Assembly: GCA_963702765.1 (NCBI GenBank)
Contig: CAVPEB010000027.1
Location: 1 to 64,000, forward strand
Length of the DNA stretch: 64,000 bases
Origin: DATMNR01 sp963702765
GTDB taxonomy: Bacteria > Chloroflexota > Ktedonobacteria > Ktedonobacterales > Ktedonobacteraceae
Direction of reading: 5' to 3'
Shown: positions 29,601-37,556 of the stretch, one piece after another
How the letters are laid out: each line of letters begins with the position of its first letter
Position numbering within the stretch: position 1 is the first letter of the stretch
Made by a program: the position numbers and the translations under genes
Notes under the pieces: model-generated
What the model was told of the DNA's origin: nothing
Database searches by the model: none
What the model saw: only the letters and a program-made list of their open reading frames with translations

Positions 29601-29763
29601 CAAGCACAATCCCTAGCGACCATTCAGCCACCGCAAACATGAGAAGGCCGTATGCCAATGCACCTGGTACGTAACGGCGCCACCATGCAATATTCAGAAG
29701 CCAGAGCGATATCACTGCAGCAATCGCGTAAGGAATCTCATAAGGAGAAAATTGCCAATGCAT
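26641..29763 (-). CDS. Hybrid sensor histidine kinase with two receivers and HPt
   Basis: A 1040-residue BarA-like phosphorelay protein. Residues 1-230 are a 7TM sensor. A PAS domain (about 240-355: ESMSDAVIVTDAQHRITDLN) follows, then HisKA with the phospho-His in FLAMMSHEIRTPMNAIIGMT, and HATPase with NLLSNAVKF, DTGIGIS and YGGTGLGLSISK. Two receivers come next: the first has MLIVDDNATN and AILDMQMPDMDG, the second LLAEDNTVNQR and ILMDVQMPEMDG with ITKPI-like DYLTKPIQVK. The C-terminal HPt (about 945-1035) has AAHNLKGSSYNIGA. Start at 29763 behind AAGGAAAG. With the response regulator 31 bases upstream and the MinD-like gene 31 bases downstream it forms an operon. Confidence 0.93.
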   Translation of the reverse strand: MHWQFSPYEIPYAIAAVISLWLLNIAWWRRYVPGALAYGLLMFAVAEWSLGIVLAQGNAGFPIIIVWNNVPLLGMVIVPAALLVFSLQYTGRSRWLTLPVIFLLTIEPLITLLLVWTNSKYGLISNSTSDKSASFTAQALTYGSWFWINAVYSYLLVVLSTILLVWHILARMRSDSLYRGQVIALLIAILVPWIVVALVALGWNPLSGLDLTPLALTISGLALYWAVFHYRSEELAPVARNIVVESMSDAVIVTDAQHRITDLNPAAERLMGRKLSEVKGQTSVRAASAFADLIQRFYNLSSAHEELALTMNGEQRFYDLRISTLPERRGSPTGRLVVLRDVTDRKLAMQAMEQAKAEAEAANEAKSAFLAMMSHEIRTPMNAIIGMTSLLLDTDLTPEQNDYAETVRSSSDALLTIINDILDFSKIEAGKLELERHPFDLRECIESALDLVAARATEKGLDLAYQLDKLTPPAIYGDVTRLRQILVNLLSNAVKFTEKGEVVLSVSVKRNDEERDSDGQMRDVLADYELSFAVRDTGIGISDEGKARLFQSFSQVDASTTRRYGGTGLGLSISKRLAELMGGTMWVESEPGVGSIFHFTILVEEAPAPAHPYLDSSQPYLVGKRMLIVDDNATNRSILSLQAQSWGILPYAYASGQEALAQVREGMSFDVAILDMQMPDMDGLMLAEQLRSLQSAEHLPIIMLTSLGRGDVDTHNVQFAAFLHKPIKPSQLYNALLPLFADQKYSRSIPSSTESSAKQFDTELGRRLPLHILLAEDNTVNQRLALRLLARMGYRADVAGNGLEVLEALQRQSYDVILMDVQMPEMDGLETTRAIHKDVSTKQRPRIIAMTANAMQGDREECLAAGMDDYLTKPIQVKAMQDALERAGLEVKRREVPPQPLAGSSREVTPVSQDGTQPSGSSPAIDPAVLAELRQFQGDGEPDILLELAEAFQSETPPLLEALHVAVREEQPEALKRAAHNLKGSSYNIGARTMAEICSSLESLGKQGTVRGADNLITKLEQEYRRVCQAFIAEGAEIHK

Positions 29764-29794
29764 CGTACTTTCCTTTTCTAACCGGAGAGAATTG

Positions 29795-30538
29795 TCACTC
29801 TTCAGCCTTCACCCTGTTGCGCAGTTCATCCGCTTTGCCTAGCAATTGCTGAAAGTATTCACTTTCGGTGATGTCGGCGACCTCTCGGGTCTTCCTGGAC
29901 TGGTCAATCTCAATGCGTAATTGCTGCACCTGTTGTTGCAGGCGTTGCTCGCGGTCGTAGACCTGGATCGCCATTTCCTGAAAGACCTGAGCAAGCTGTC
30001 CCAATTCATCGGAACGACCAGCTACTACATCCAGGCTTTCCCTTTGAAAGGTGTTGTTCTTGATGGCCACTGCCGCTGCTGTAACCTGGCCAACCTGGTG
30101 CAAATAATCGATTTCTTGATCACGTAGCCGCTTTCGTTCCAGACAAGCAGTGAGCCTGGCTCGCAAGAGAACAGGACTGAAAGGCTTGGGCAAGTAATCC
30201 TGGGCTCCTAGTTCGATACACCTGACCGTGCTCTCCAGTTCATCAACGGCAGAAATCATAATAACTGGTATCTCACGCAAGCGAGGATCAGCCTTCATCT
30301 GCTCCAGCACCTGGTAGCCGTCTATTTCGGGCATCTGCACATCCAGCAAGACGAGGTCAAACGGCTCATTCTGCAGTTTTTCCAGCGCCTGTCGTCCATT
30401 TTCGACCAGGGTCGACTGATAGCCAAGCCTGGTTGTATATCGCGAGAGCATAATGCGATTCACGCTGTTATCATCCACGATCAGCAATGAATCGGTAGCT
30501 AATTCTACCGGTTGATGTTGAGATTCTTCTGTCTCCAT
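29795..30538 (-). CDS. Response regulator with coiled-coil output region
   Basis: A 247-residue protein. A receiver domain (about residues 15-130) has the acidic pocket LLIVDDNSVN, phospho-Asp in DLVLLDVQMPEIDGYQ, the T/S switch in VIMISAVDE and the Lys in YLPKPFSPVLL. The rest is helical: a DHp-like or coiled-coil segment (LGQLAQVFQEMAIQVYDREQ, RLQQQVQQLRIEIDQSRKTR) without a DNA-binding or catalytic domain. It probably relays phosphate from the neighbouring hybrid kinase HPt to a partner protein. Confidence 0.88.
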   Translation of the reverse strand: METEESQHQPVELATDSLLIVDDNSVNRIMLSRYTTRLGYQSTLVENGRQALEKLQNEPFDLVLLDVQMPEIDGYQVLEQMKADPRLREIPVIMISAVDELESTVRCIELGAQDYLPKPFSPVLLRARLTACLERKRLRDQEIDYLHQVGQVTAAAVAIKNNTFQRESLDVVAGRSDELGQLAQVFQEMAIQVYDREQRLQQQVQQLRIEIDQSRKTREVADITESEYFQQLLGKADELRNRVKAEE

Positions 30539-30691
30539 TTGGTTTATTTACTCCCCAGCAAATTTATTTACTGTACTGAATGTGATAACGTCTCCATGCC
30601 TCTATGAAATTTCTTTTGGCTTCTGAGGCAGTTTATCCAGTTCCTCTATCGACACCAGGCATACAAAATACCACGAGTTAATCTATCGGAT

Positions 30692-33533
30692 CTAAGAAAA
30701 GTTCAAGTCCAGCCATTGCCCCCGATCACGCCGTCGCCAGGAGTTCAAGGCATGATTCAGTTCGGGGGGAAGTTCAATCGGTACAGCCGATTGTCGTGCA
30801 AGCTGTACCGCTTCACGATAATGATAAGCTAGCAATTCCAGGTACTCATCTGCATGCTCCGCTGAGAAAGTTTCCAGGCTACTCAAGATCATTCCATGTA
30901 ACCGAATACGCTCTGTACGGGAAAGGGTTCCATAGGCCACTTCACGAATAAGAGTATGGCGGAATGCATAGCTTCCCTCTCCAGCAAGTATGACGAGATT
31001 AGAAATGAATAATACATCGAGTGCCGCGTCGATTTCCTCTGGCTGTAGATCGCCCAGTACAGCATGAAGGGTCTTTGAATGGAAGGTATTTCCCACAACT
31101 GAAGCGGTCTGGATAATTCTGTGCTCCGTAGGAGCAAGGCGGTCAAGTTGTGCAAGGACAGCAGCATGCACAGTGTCAGGAAGAATATCCAGCTCTGCAT
31201 CAACCTTACCAGTAGTACCTTGTTCTGCCAGGACTTAAATCAACTCGATGGCAAAGAAGGGATTGCCACCTGAACGCTCCGCAACGCGCTTACGCATTGT
31301 AGGTGGAAGTTCTGTCATCAATTTTCCCACGAGCTCTTGTGTCTGGACATCTGAAAGCGGTTCCAGGGTGAGCATGATGAAGTTCTGCCGTCCGCCACCC
31401 CAGTTGGGACGGCGCTCCAATAACTCTGGGCGACTGAGGACGATGACCAGAAGTGGTGCCTGAGTGCGTGGGTGCATGATATGCTCGACCAGATCAAGCA
31501 GGCTCTCACTAGCCCAATGCAGATCTTCGAAGATAACGATACGTGGGGCCTGGTTGGCGAACAATTCAATCAGAAGCCGCCAGGCAGAGAAAACACTCTC
31601 CCGATCACCGCTTTCCTCCTCTACGTTCAAAGAAGTGAGCACCAGTTCAGCCTGTTGCGATGCATTGTCAAGGGTATTTCCTCCACGCACAAAAACATCG
31701 ATCAATGTGTTGCTTGTCAATCTTACTACCAAGCAGTTCAGTCAACATGCCACGCAAAGGAGAATAGATGAGACTTTGACCATATGGGAGGCAGTGTGCG
31801 TTCGCGTATTGTACACTATCGGCCTGATCGAATTGCGTGAGGAACTCTTCTAACAACCGTGATTTACCTATGCCTGCCGGGCCAATAATCGAGATGAGTT
31901 GTGGCCTCTGATCCTCCAGAGCTCTGGCCTTCAGCAGTTCGAGCTGGAGCAGGTCTTGTCTTCTACCAACCAGTGGCGGCCGGCCAATCTGGCGAAACTC
32001 ACGCACCTGGGCAAGAGGAAAAACGCGAAGAGACAGCTTTCTCCCTTTCATTTCGATTTGCCGTTCTTCATCGAATATGAAAGCGCTCCGAGCTGCTTGA
32101 ACAGTCCGTTCACCCACGAGAATTTCATTGACACGAGCTGCCTGTTGTAGTCGAGTGACAGCGTGAACTACCTCTCCTTTCACATCATACTTCCCGGAAG
32201 AAGGATTACTGGTAGCTATGATCTCACCCGTGTTGATTCCCTCCTGTAGCTGCATACGTTCGCATAAAACCTGATCGCTGGCCATGGCTTCGCGCAGTGC
32301 CAGTGCTGCAGCGCAAGCACGTTCAGCATCATCGCCATGCGCTTGTGGTAAGCCGAAAAAAGCTAGAATCGCATCTCCAGCAAACTTTTGAAGTAAACCA
32401 CCATGATCGGAGATAACACGCTGGACATGCTCATTAAAGCGCTCCATAAGCGCACGAATATCTTCTGGATCAAGCATTTCATCAAGCGTTGTGACTTCAG
32501 TTGCTTCGGCGGAGAGCACACTTACTAGCTTTCTTTCCTCATGGAGTAAGGGCACTCCTGATTGCTGTTGGCCTGGAGAATATGGCCTACCTGAAGGCGA
32601 ACCAGACTGTGTTGAATAGGATGGTGCAATAGTGGGAGCATTTTGATCGATTGTAGCTGGGAGTACAGAGGAAAGGGCTGCTGCTGATAGAGCCTCTACC
32701 AACAGCCTTGCAGATGGGTAGCGGTCTCCGGGTTTCTTGGCAAGAGCTTTCTGTACCACCGTATCTACTGCTGATGGTATAGCGGGATTGATTTGATGCA
32801 GTAAAGGTGGCTGCCCTTGTATGTGGCCAGTAATAATTGCATAAGGAGTATCTCCCTGAAAGGGAGGTTGCCCACTAAGAAGTTGGTAGACGATAATGCC
32901 CAGCGCATAGAGATCGGCACGATGATCAATCTGCTCACCGCGCAACATCTCTGGTGACATATAGTATGGTGTGCCAAGCATTGTTCCTGCTTTGGTAAGT
33001 GCGACTCCGGCTGTACTCATTTCATCTTGCAGAACGCGGGCGATACCGAAATCTGATAAAAGCAGCCTTCCATCGCCATGCAAGAGGAAATTGGCCGGTT
33101 TAAGGTCACGGTGAATGATTTCATGCTCGTGTGCATAATCCAGACCTGCCGCTGCTTCTTTCAAATACTGAATCGTCTCATTGAGCGAAAGCTGCCCACG
33201 GCGTTCTAAGACATCGTAAAGGCTCCCTCCTTCAAGATAGGGCATCACTAGGTAAGCCAGCCCGTCCTGTTCGCCATATGCATAGATCGGCACGATATTA
33301 ACATGTTCTAGCCGCGCCACTATATCAGCTTCACGTCGGAAACGAGCAAGAAACATTTCTTGCATCTGGCTGGTCATCAGCATATTCGGCAATAAAACCT
33401 TCACAGCAACATGTCGCGATGGACGATCCTGTCGTGCTAGATAAACTGCTCCCATCCCTCCCTGCCCAAGTAGCCGCTCAAGCGTACAGCCCCCCAGCAC
33501 TTTGCCGGATAATTCCTGGCTGCTATCTAACAT
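30692..33533 (-). pseudogene. Ser/Thr kinase - adenylate cyclase - AAA ATPase, disrupted
   Basis: A multidomain protein of about 945 residues. The kinase (about 10-275) has canonical GQGGMGAVYLAR, HRDLKPANFLL and LSDFGIARV. A class III nucleotide cyclase domain follows (about 335-520: RKLVSVLSAEATEVTTLDEM, LLQKFAGDAILAFFG). An AAA/NB-ARC ATPase comes next (IIGPAGIGKSRLLEEFLTQF, Walker B IVIFEDLHWASESLLDLVEH). A one-base insertion at about 31700-31735 shifts the frame, and an in-frame TAA at 31235-31237 splits FFAIELI from VLAEQGTTGKVDAELDILPD, which continues in the same frame to 30692. The true start is ATG 33533, overlapping the upstream small gene as TGATG. Confidence 0.78.
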
Positions 33534-33733
33534 CACCTATTCCTTCTTTTACTATGTGCTAACTCATCAAAACTATACCCACGTGAGAATTTTCGTTTCA
33601 AGAAATATCCTGTGGCGATACCAGGTACAAGAATCGTAATGATCAGTATCAGCCACATCAAGAGAAGATACTGGAGAGCCTCACTCTGGCTATAGATGGG
33701 AAAGAGCGTCCCATGAAAAGAGTAGTTATCCAC
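33533..33733 (-). CDS. Small single-pass membrane protein coupled to the kinase gene
   Basis: A 66-residue protein from GTG 33733, with one hydrophobic helix (LLLMWLILIITILVPGIATG) followed by a basic tail (LKRKFSRG, HSKRRNR). Its TGA overlaps the ATG of the kinase-cyclase gene, and AGAAGGA sits just upstream of that ATG, so the two are translationally coupled. The start codon is uncertain because no ribosome binding site precedes the GTG. It could be a membrane anchor or modulator for the cytosolic kinase (inference). Confidence 0.5.
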   Translation of the reverse strand: MDNYSFHGTLFPIYSQSEALQYLLLMWLILIITILVPGIATGYFLKRKFSRGYSFDELAHSKRRNR

Positions 33734-34073
33734 GAAAAGCTCATCAACGTTGATCTTATCACTGCGATGCTACTGAATGAACCATTCAGGATACTGCTCC
33801 AGGCTGGAGGTTGCGCTTGCTGTACCAGGTTCACGTGCTACCCCTCGCACTTAAAAACTCGACCGAACATAATTATACCTGCACATTTCTGCAATTAGCA
33901 ACTATCCACAATCTGTGTTCATTCATGTAAGATGATTAGAACAGGTTACCAAGTTATCCCGATATGTTACAATTTGTTTGCAAATGCACCTTGACAGCAT
34001 GGCTAAGATGTAAAAAAGAGACCAATGCGCTGTAAGCAATCGGGAGTTGAAATAGAGAAGTGAGGATGAGACG
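33734..34073. other. Divergent intergenic region
   Basis: 340 bases between the small membrane protein (minus) and a TetR gene (plus). No gene is supported. TTGACA at about 33992-33997 could be a -35 for tetR but lacks a convincing -10. Confidence 0.35.
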
Positions 34074-34730
34074 ATGGAGGAGTTAACCAGGACGGTTGGG
34101 CAGAGGGAACGACGACGCACTGGCCGTAAGGAACTCAGTCGACAAGATATTCTGGATGCAGCTGAGCATGTCTTTGGGCAGAAAGGATATCACGAGGCTT
34201 CTCTCCAGGAGATTGCCGAACGGGCCGAGTTCTCCACAAGCGCTCTCTATCGCTTCTTCGATAACAAGGAAGCGCTCTTCATAGGGGTTCTGGCACGGCG
34301 TGGCGATGATTTCATGCTAGGTATGCGCGAACTGTTTGCTCTCCCTTATCCTCCCCAGCAGAAGCTCTACCAATTTGTCGATTTTGTAATCTCCTTTTAC
34401 CACCGGCACCCCAGCTATGGGCGCCTGTTTCTGCGAAGTTCCTCAACTGCTGCTCCAAATCTTGAATCCACTGTAGAAGCAGAAGGCTATCATCGTTTGC
34501 AGGAAGCCAGAATACTGCTTGCCCAACTGTTTCTGGAGGGACAGCACTGCAAGGAATTTGTTGATGGCGATCCAGCCGTTCTGGCTCGCCTCTTCATTGG
34601 TTTGATCACTGCTTACCTGGCTGCCGACCCAGAAATAATGGGAGACGACATAGATGTGCTAGATGTACATGAAGGCATGTCTCTTGAACAATTTTGTACC
34701 ATTCTGGATCACACGTTCTCTCTGCCTTAG
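34074..34730 (+). CDS. TetR-family transcriptional regulator
   Basis: A 218-residue regulator. The N-terminal helix-turn-helix has SRQDILDAAEHVFGQKGYHE, ASLQEIAERAEFSTSALYRF and FDNKEALF, classic TetR spacing. The C-terminal ligand domain is helical (FVDFVISFYHRHPSYGRLFL). A 30-residue Arg-rich extension precedes the HTH. GAGGATGAG precedes the ATG. It lies upstream of the cox remnants and the dehydrogenase operon and may have regulated them; the ligand is unknown. Confidence 0.88.
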   Translation: MEELTRTVGQRERRRTGRKELSRQDILDAAEHVFGQKGYHEASLQEIAERAEFSTSALYRFFDNKEALFIGVLARRGDDFMLGMRELFALPYPPQQKLYQFVDFVISFYHRHPSYGRLFLRSSSTAAPNLESTVEAEGYHRLQEARILLAQLFLEGQHCKEFVDGDPAVLARLFIGLITAYLAADPEIMGDDIDVLDVHEGMSLEQFCTILDHTFSLP

Positions 34731-34791
34731 TGGTGATTCCTCGTCCTGCTTTGTGTGTTTGAAATCGTGATTTTGTTGACAGACCTTGCAG

Positions 34792-34831
34792 TTGTGAATT
34801 TCAATTCTACTTTTGTGAATTGTATTTCAAT
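34792..34831. promoter_or_regulatory. Repeated TTGTGAATT...TTTCAAT motif
   Basis: TTGTGAATTTCAAT at 34792-34805 and TTGTGAATTGTATTTCAAT at 34813-34831 repeat the same half-sites 21 bases apart, in the 265-base gap after the TetR gene. The arrangement suggests an operator for the neighbouring TetR protein in front of the cox remnant (inference). Confidence 0.35.
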
Positions 34832-34995
34832 CTAAGTAAATCCACTTGTTTTTTGGCAAATTCTGAGTATACTTTTTAGTAGAGTCATTGCACAAGGCAA
34901 GTAGAATTCTTTCCCCTCACGCATTCTATTCGCTTGCCCGGCTTGTTCGTCATAGTATTTTACGATGTGTATAGTCACTCGCAAAGGAGAGGGCT

Positions 34996-35171
34996 ATGAA
35001 ACCAGCTCCCTTTGACTATTTTGCCCCTACCAGTGTCAAGGAAACGTGTGCCCTTTTTGCGCGTTATGGTGAAAACGCCAAGATTCTGGCCGGAGGACAA
35101 AGTTTGTACCTCTGCTTGCCCTACGCCTGGCGCAACCAGAAGTACTGATCGACAGTAATCCATCGCTGTGA
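34996..35171 (+). pseudogene. CoxM-type FAD-binding subunit, N-terminal fragment
   Basis: The first about 58 codons of a molybdenum-hydroxylase medium (FAD) subunit: APFDYFAPTSVKETCALFAR and the FAD pyrophosphate motif AKILAGGQSL. One base is missing at 35105-35106; restoring a G gives SLVPLLALRLAQPEVLIDSN, a textbook family continuation, then a stop at 35169-35171. The start has a good GGAGAGG site. The remaining three quarters of the gene are absent. Confidence 0.75.
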
Positions 35172-35203
35172 GCTCGAATGTACGTTCAAGCTCACAGCGA
35201 TGG
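35160..35203. repeat. Long inverted repeat at a deletion junction
   Basis: Arms of 21 bases at 35160-35180 and 35183-35203 (core AGCTCACAGCGATGG and its complement) match at 19 positions with a 2-base spacer. It sits exactly between the CoxM N-terminal and CoxL C-terminal fragments, so it may mark or have caused the deletion. Confidence 0.7.
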
Positions 35204-35427
35204 ATTATCTGGTGCCAACGGCAATGGAAATTCCGGCTATTGAGATTGAGCATCTGGAGACGCCGCCTATCAACCCGGTCAACTCTCGGGGCGAGGGCGG
35301 AGCAATCTGTGAACCTCCAGCAATCGTCAATGCCATCTCAGATGCTCTAGGTATAAAGATTACCGAGCAGCAGCCACTACCTACACGCATCCTCGAACTA
35401 ATGGGAGCTATTCCGGAAGAGAAGTGA
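35200..35427 (+). pseudogene. CoxL-type molybdopterin subunit, C-terminal fragment
   Basis: 75 codons matching the end of xanthine dehydrogenase/CO dehydrogenase large subunits: MDYLVPTAMEIPAIEIEHLE, then RGEGGAICEPPAIVNAISDA, where the GEGG and the following Pro-Ala loop contact the cofactor in intact enzymes. The conserved catalytic Glu region is retained but the other about 700 residues are missing. The ATG at 35200 falls in the right arm of the inverted repeat and is probably not a natural start. Confidence 0.75.
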
Positions 35428-35531
35428 GGAAGTAGAGGCAAAGAGAAAAACAACTGGTATCTGGAGAAATCCTTTGAGCGAACTTTTAAATAGGGAGGCA
35501 TAGTAAGTCTGATCAACAAGGAGAAGACAAC

Positions 35532-36521
35532 ATGGAACCGACAAATGAACAGCTGGTAGAGATGTATCGTCGCATGGTACGCATAAGATACTTTGAAGAG
35601 AATGTTGTCGAGATGGTCGCTTCAGGCGAAATTCCAGGCGCAGCTCACACAAGTATTGGTCAGGAAGGAGAAATTGTCGGAGCCTGTATGGCTCTGCGTT
35701 CTGACGATTACATGGTCGGCAACCATCGCTCGCACGGCCATCCCATTGGAAAGGGGGCACAGCTCAAAGGGCTGATGGCTGAATTGCTTGGCAAACGCAC
35801 CGGAGTGAACCGGGGCAAGAGCGGCTCTATGCACCTGGCAGATTTCAGCATCGGTAGTGTGGGTGAAACCAGCATACTTGGCTCTGGCATCCCAGTCGCG
35901 GCTGGTGCAGCCCTGGGAGCCAAAATGCAAGGGACAGACCGCGTTTGCCTGTGTTTCTTCGGCGATGGTGCTTCTAATGAAGGCGCCGTTCATGAAGGAC
36001 TCAACCTCGCCGCTGTCTGGAAATTGCCTGTCATCTACCTGTGCGAAAACAACGGCTATGCAGTCACAGTCCCTGCAGAAAAAACCGTCTCTGTGCGTGA
36101 TATTGCTGAGCGTGCTAAGGCGTATGATATTCCAGGCGTCACTGTAGATGGTCAGGATGCCATTGCAGTCTACGAAGTAGTCAGCGAGGCCGTTAAACGC
36201 GCCCGTGCGGGAGAAGGGCCTTCCCTGGTCGAAGCCAAAACGTACCGCTACCGACATCATGCCGAAGGTCCGCTTTTTGACAGCCTCCAGTATCGCGCTG
36301 ATGAAGAACTTATGCGCTGGAAAGGGCGTGATCCTCTTGAAATCTTGCGCACTCGACTGCTCGATAATGGGCTTATGACGCAGGACGAGGCTGAACATAT
36401 CGAACACAATGCGAAGGAGGACGTCCAAACCGCTATTACTTTTGCTCGCGAAAGTGCCTATCCCGATCCTGAGGAAGCCTTCGAAGGGCTCTATGTTCAT
36501 TCCATTCCGATAACCCGCTAA
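35532..36521 (+). CDS. TPP-dependent acetoin/pyruvate dehydrogenase E1 alpha
   Basis: A 329-residue E1 alpha subunit of a 2-oxo acid or acetoin dehydrogenase complex. The TPP motif is FFGDGASNEGAVHEGLNLAA through CENNGYAV, with upstream SGEIPGAAHTSIGQE and NHRSHGHPIGKG. It catalyses TPP-dependent decarboxylation and transfer to lipoyl-E2. The match to the acetoin dehydrogenase type (RGKSGSMHLADFSIGSVGETSI) is good, but a pyruvate substrate cannot be excluded. AAGGAG precedes the ATG. First gene of an E1alpha-E1beta-E2 operon with gaps of 24 and 42 bases. Confidence 0.9.
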   Translation: MEPTNEQLVEMYRRMVRIRYFEENVVEMVASGEIPGAAHTSIGQEGEIVGACMALRSDDYMVGNHRSHGHPIGKGAQLKGLMAELLGKRTGVNRGKSGSMHLADFSIGSVGETSILGSGIPVAAGAALGAKMQGTDRVCLCFFGDGASNEGAVHEGLNLAAVWKLPVIYLCENNGYAVTVPAEKTVSVRDIAERAKAYDIPGVTVDGQDAIAVYEVVSEAVKRARAGEGPSLVEAKTYRYRHHAEGPLFDSLQYRADEELMRWKGRDPLEILRTRLLDNGLMTQDEAEHIEHNAKEDVQTAITFARESAYPDPEEAFEGLYVHSIPITR

Positions 36522-36545
36522 GCCAGAGAAAGAAGGAGCACCAAA

Positions 36546-37514
36546 ATGCGCGAGATCACCTATTTACAAGCCATTGGCGAGGCCATGCGTGAAGAGATGC
36601 GCCGCGACCCTCGTGTGTTCATCATGGGCGAAGACGTGGAGGCAAATGTTTTCGGCACGACGACGGGATTCAAGGAGGAGTTTGGAGCAGATCGCTTGCG
36701 CGATGTTCCGCTCTCGGAAGCTGGCTTCGTCGGTGCAGCCATTGGCTCTGCCATGGTTGGCATGCGTCCCATTGTGGATCTCACCATCGCCAGCTTTCTC
36801 TACGTGGCAATGGATCAGATTGTAAGTATGGCGGCAAAGACGACCTATATGTATGGAGGACAGGCACGCGTACCATTGGTGCTGCGTGCCAGTATGTTCT
36901 TCGGGGGAGCCAACGCGGCCCAGCACTCCGATCGCAACTATCCGATGTTCATGAACGTTCCCGGTCTCAAGATCATCGCACCTAGTACTCCCTACGATAT
37001 GAAAGGTCTGCTCAAAACCGCCATTCGTGAAGACGACCCCATCATGAGCTTTGAGGATGGTTTGCTCTGGGGTGCTCGGGGAGAGGTCCCTGAAAAGGAA
37101 TACCTGATCCCCTTTGGCAAGGCTGATGTCAAACGAACTGGGACAGATGTGACCGTCGTTGCCATAGCTTCCCGCGTGCAAGAGGCTCTGACAGCTGCGG
37201 AAACGCTAACCAAAGAAGGGGTGAGCGTCGAGGTCGTCGATCCACGGACACTGGTTCCTCTGGATAAAGAGACCATTCTCAGTTCAGTGGCGAAAACCGG
37301 GCGACTGGTTGTAGTGGAGGAGGCGCATCGGACCTGTGGGGCTGCTGCCGAGATTGTAGCTATTGTGGCGGAGGAAGGCTTCTGGAATCTGAAAGCTCCC
37401 ATCAAACGACTGGCAGTGCCGGATGTGCATATTCCTTTCTCGCCTCCCCTGGAACAGCTCATGTATCCGACTGCCAGCACCATTGTCTCGGCTGTTCGAG
37501 CTACGATGGAGTAA
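36546..37514 (+). CDS. TPP-dependent acetoin/pyruvate dehydrogenase E1 beta
   Basis: A 322-residue transketolase-like beta subunit. Features are REITYLQAIGEAMREEMRRD, VFIMGEDVEANVFGTTTGFK, RLRDVPLSEAGFVGAAIGSA, and the C-terminal VEVVDPRTLVPLDKETIL and VVVEEAHRTCGAAAEI. It pairs with the alpha subunit to complete the TPP site. AGAAAGAAGGAG precedes the start. Confidence 0.92.
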   Translation: MREITYLQAIGEAMREEMRRDPRVFIMGEDVEANVFGTTTGFKEEFGADRLRDVPLSEAGFVGAAIGSAMVGMRPIVDLTIASFLYVAMDQIVSMAAKTTYMYGGQARVPLVLRASMFFGGANAAQHSDRNYPMFMNVPGLKIIAPSTPYDMKGLLKTAIREDDPIMSFEDGLLWGARGEVPEKEYLIPFGKADVKRTGTDVTVVAIASRVQEALTAAETLTKEGVSVEVVDPRTLVPLDKETILSSVAKTGRLVVVEEAHRTCGAAAEIVAIVAEEGFWNLKAPIKRLAVPDVHIPFSPPLEQLMYPTASTIVSAVRATME

Positions 37515-37556
37515 GGTAGGAATACAGACAAAACGTCTGAAAGGAAACGAAGGAAC

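Noticed and set aside
30602..30675. Short minus-strand stretch reading WYFVCLVSIEELDKLPQKPK
   Set aside because: Looks protein-like and may be the end of a lost gene, but it is too short, lacks a start and matches no family I know.
35622..36500. 292-codon minus-strand frame opposite the E1 alpha gene
   Set aside because: Mirror frame of a conserved gene, without family features.
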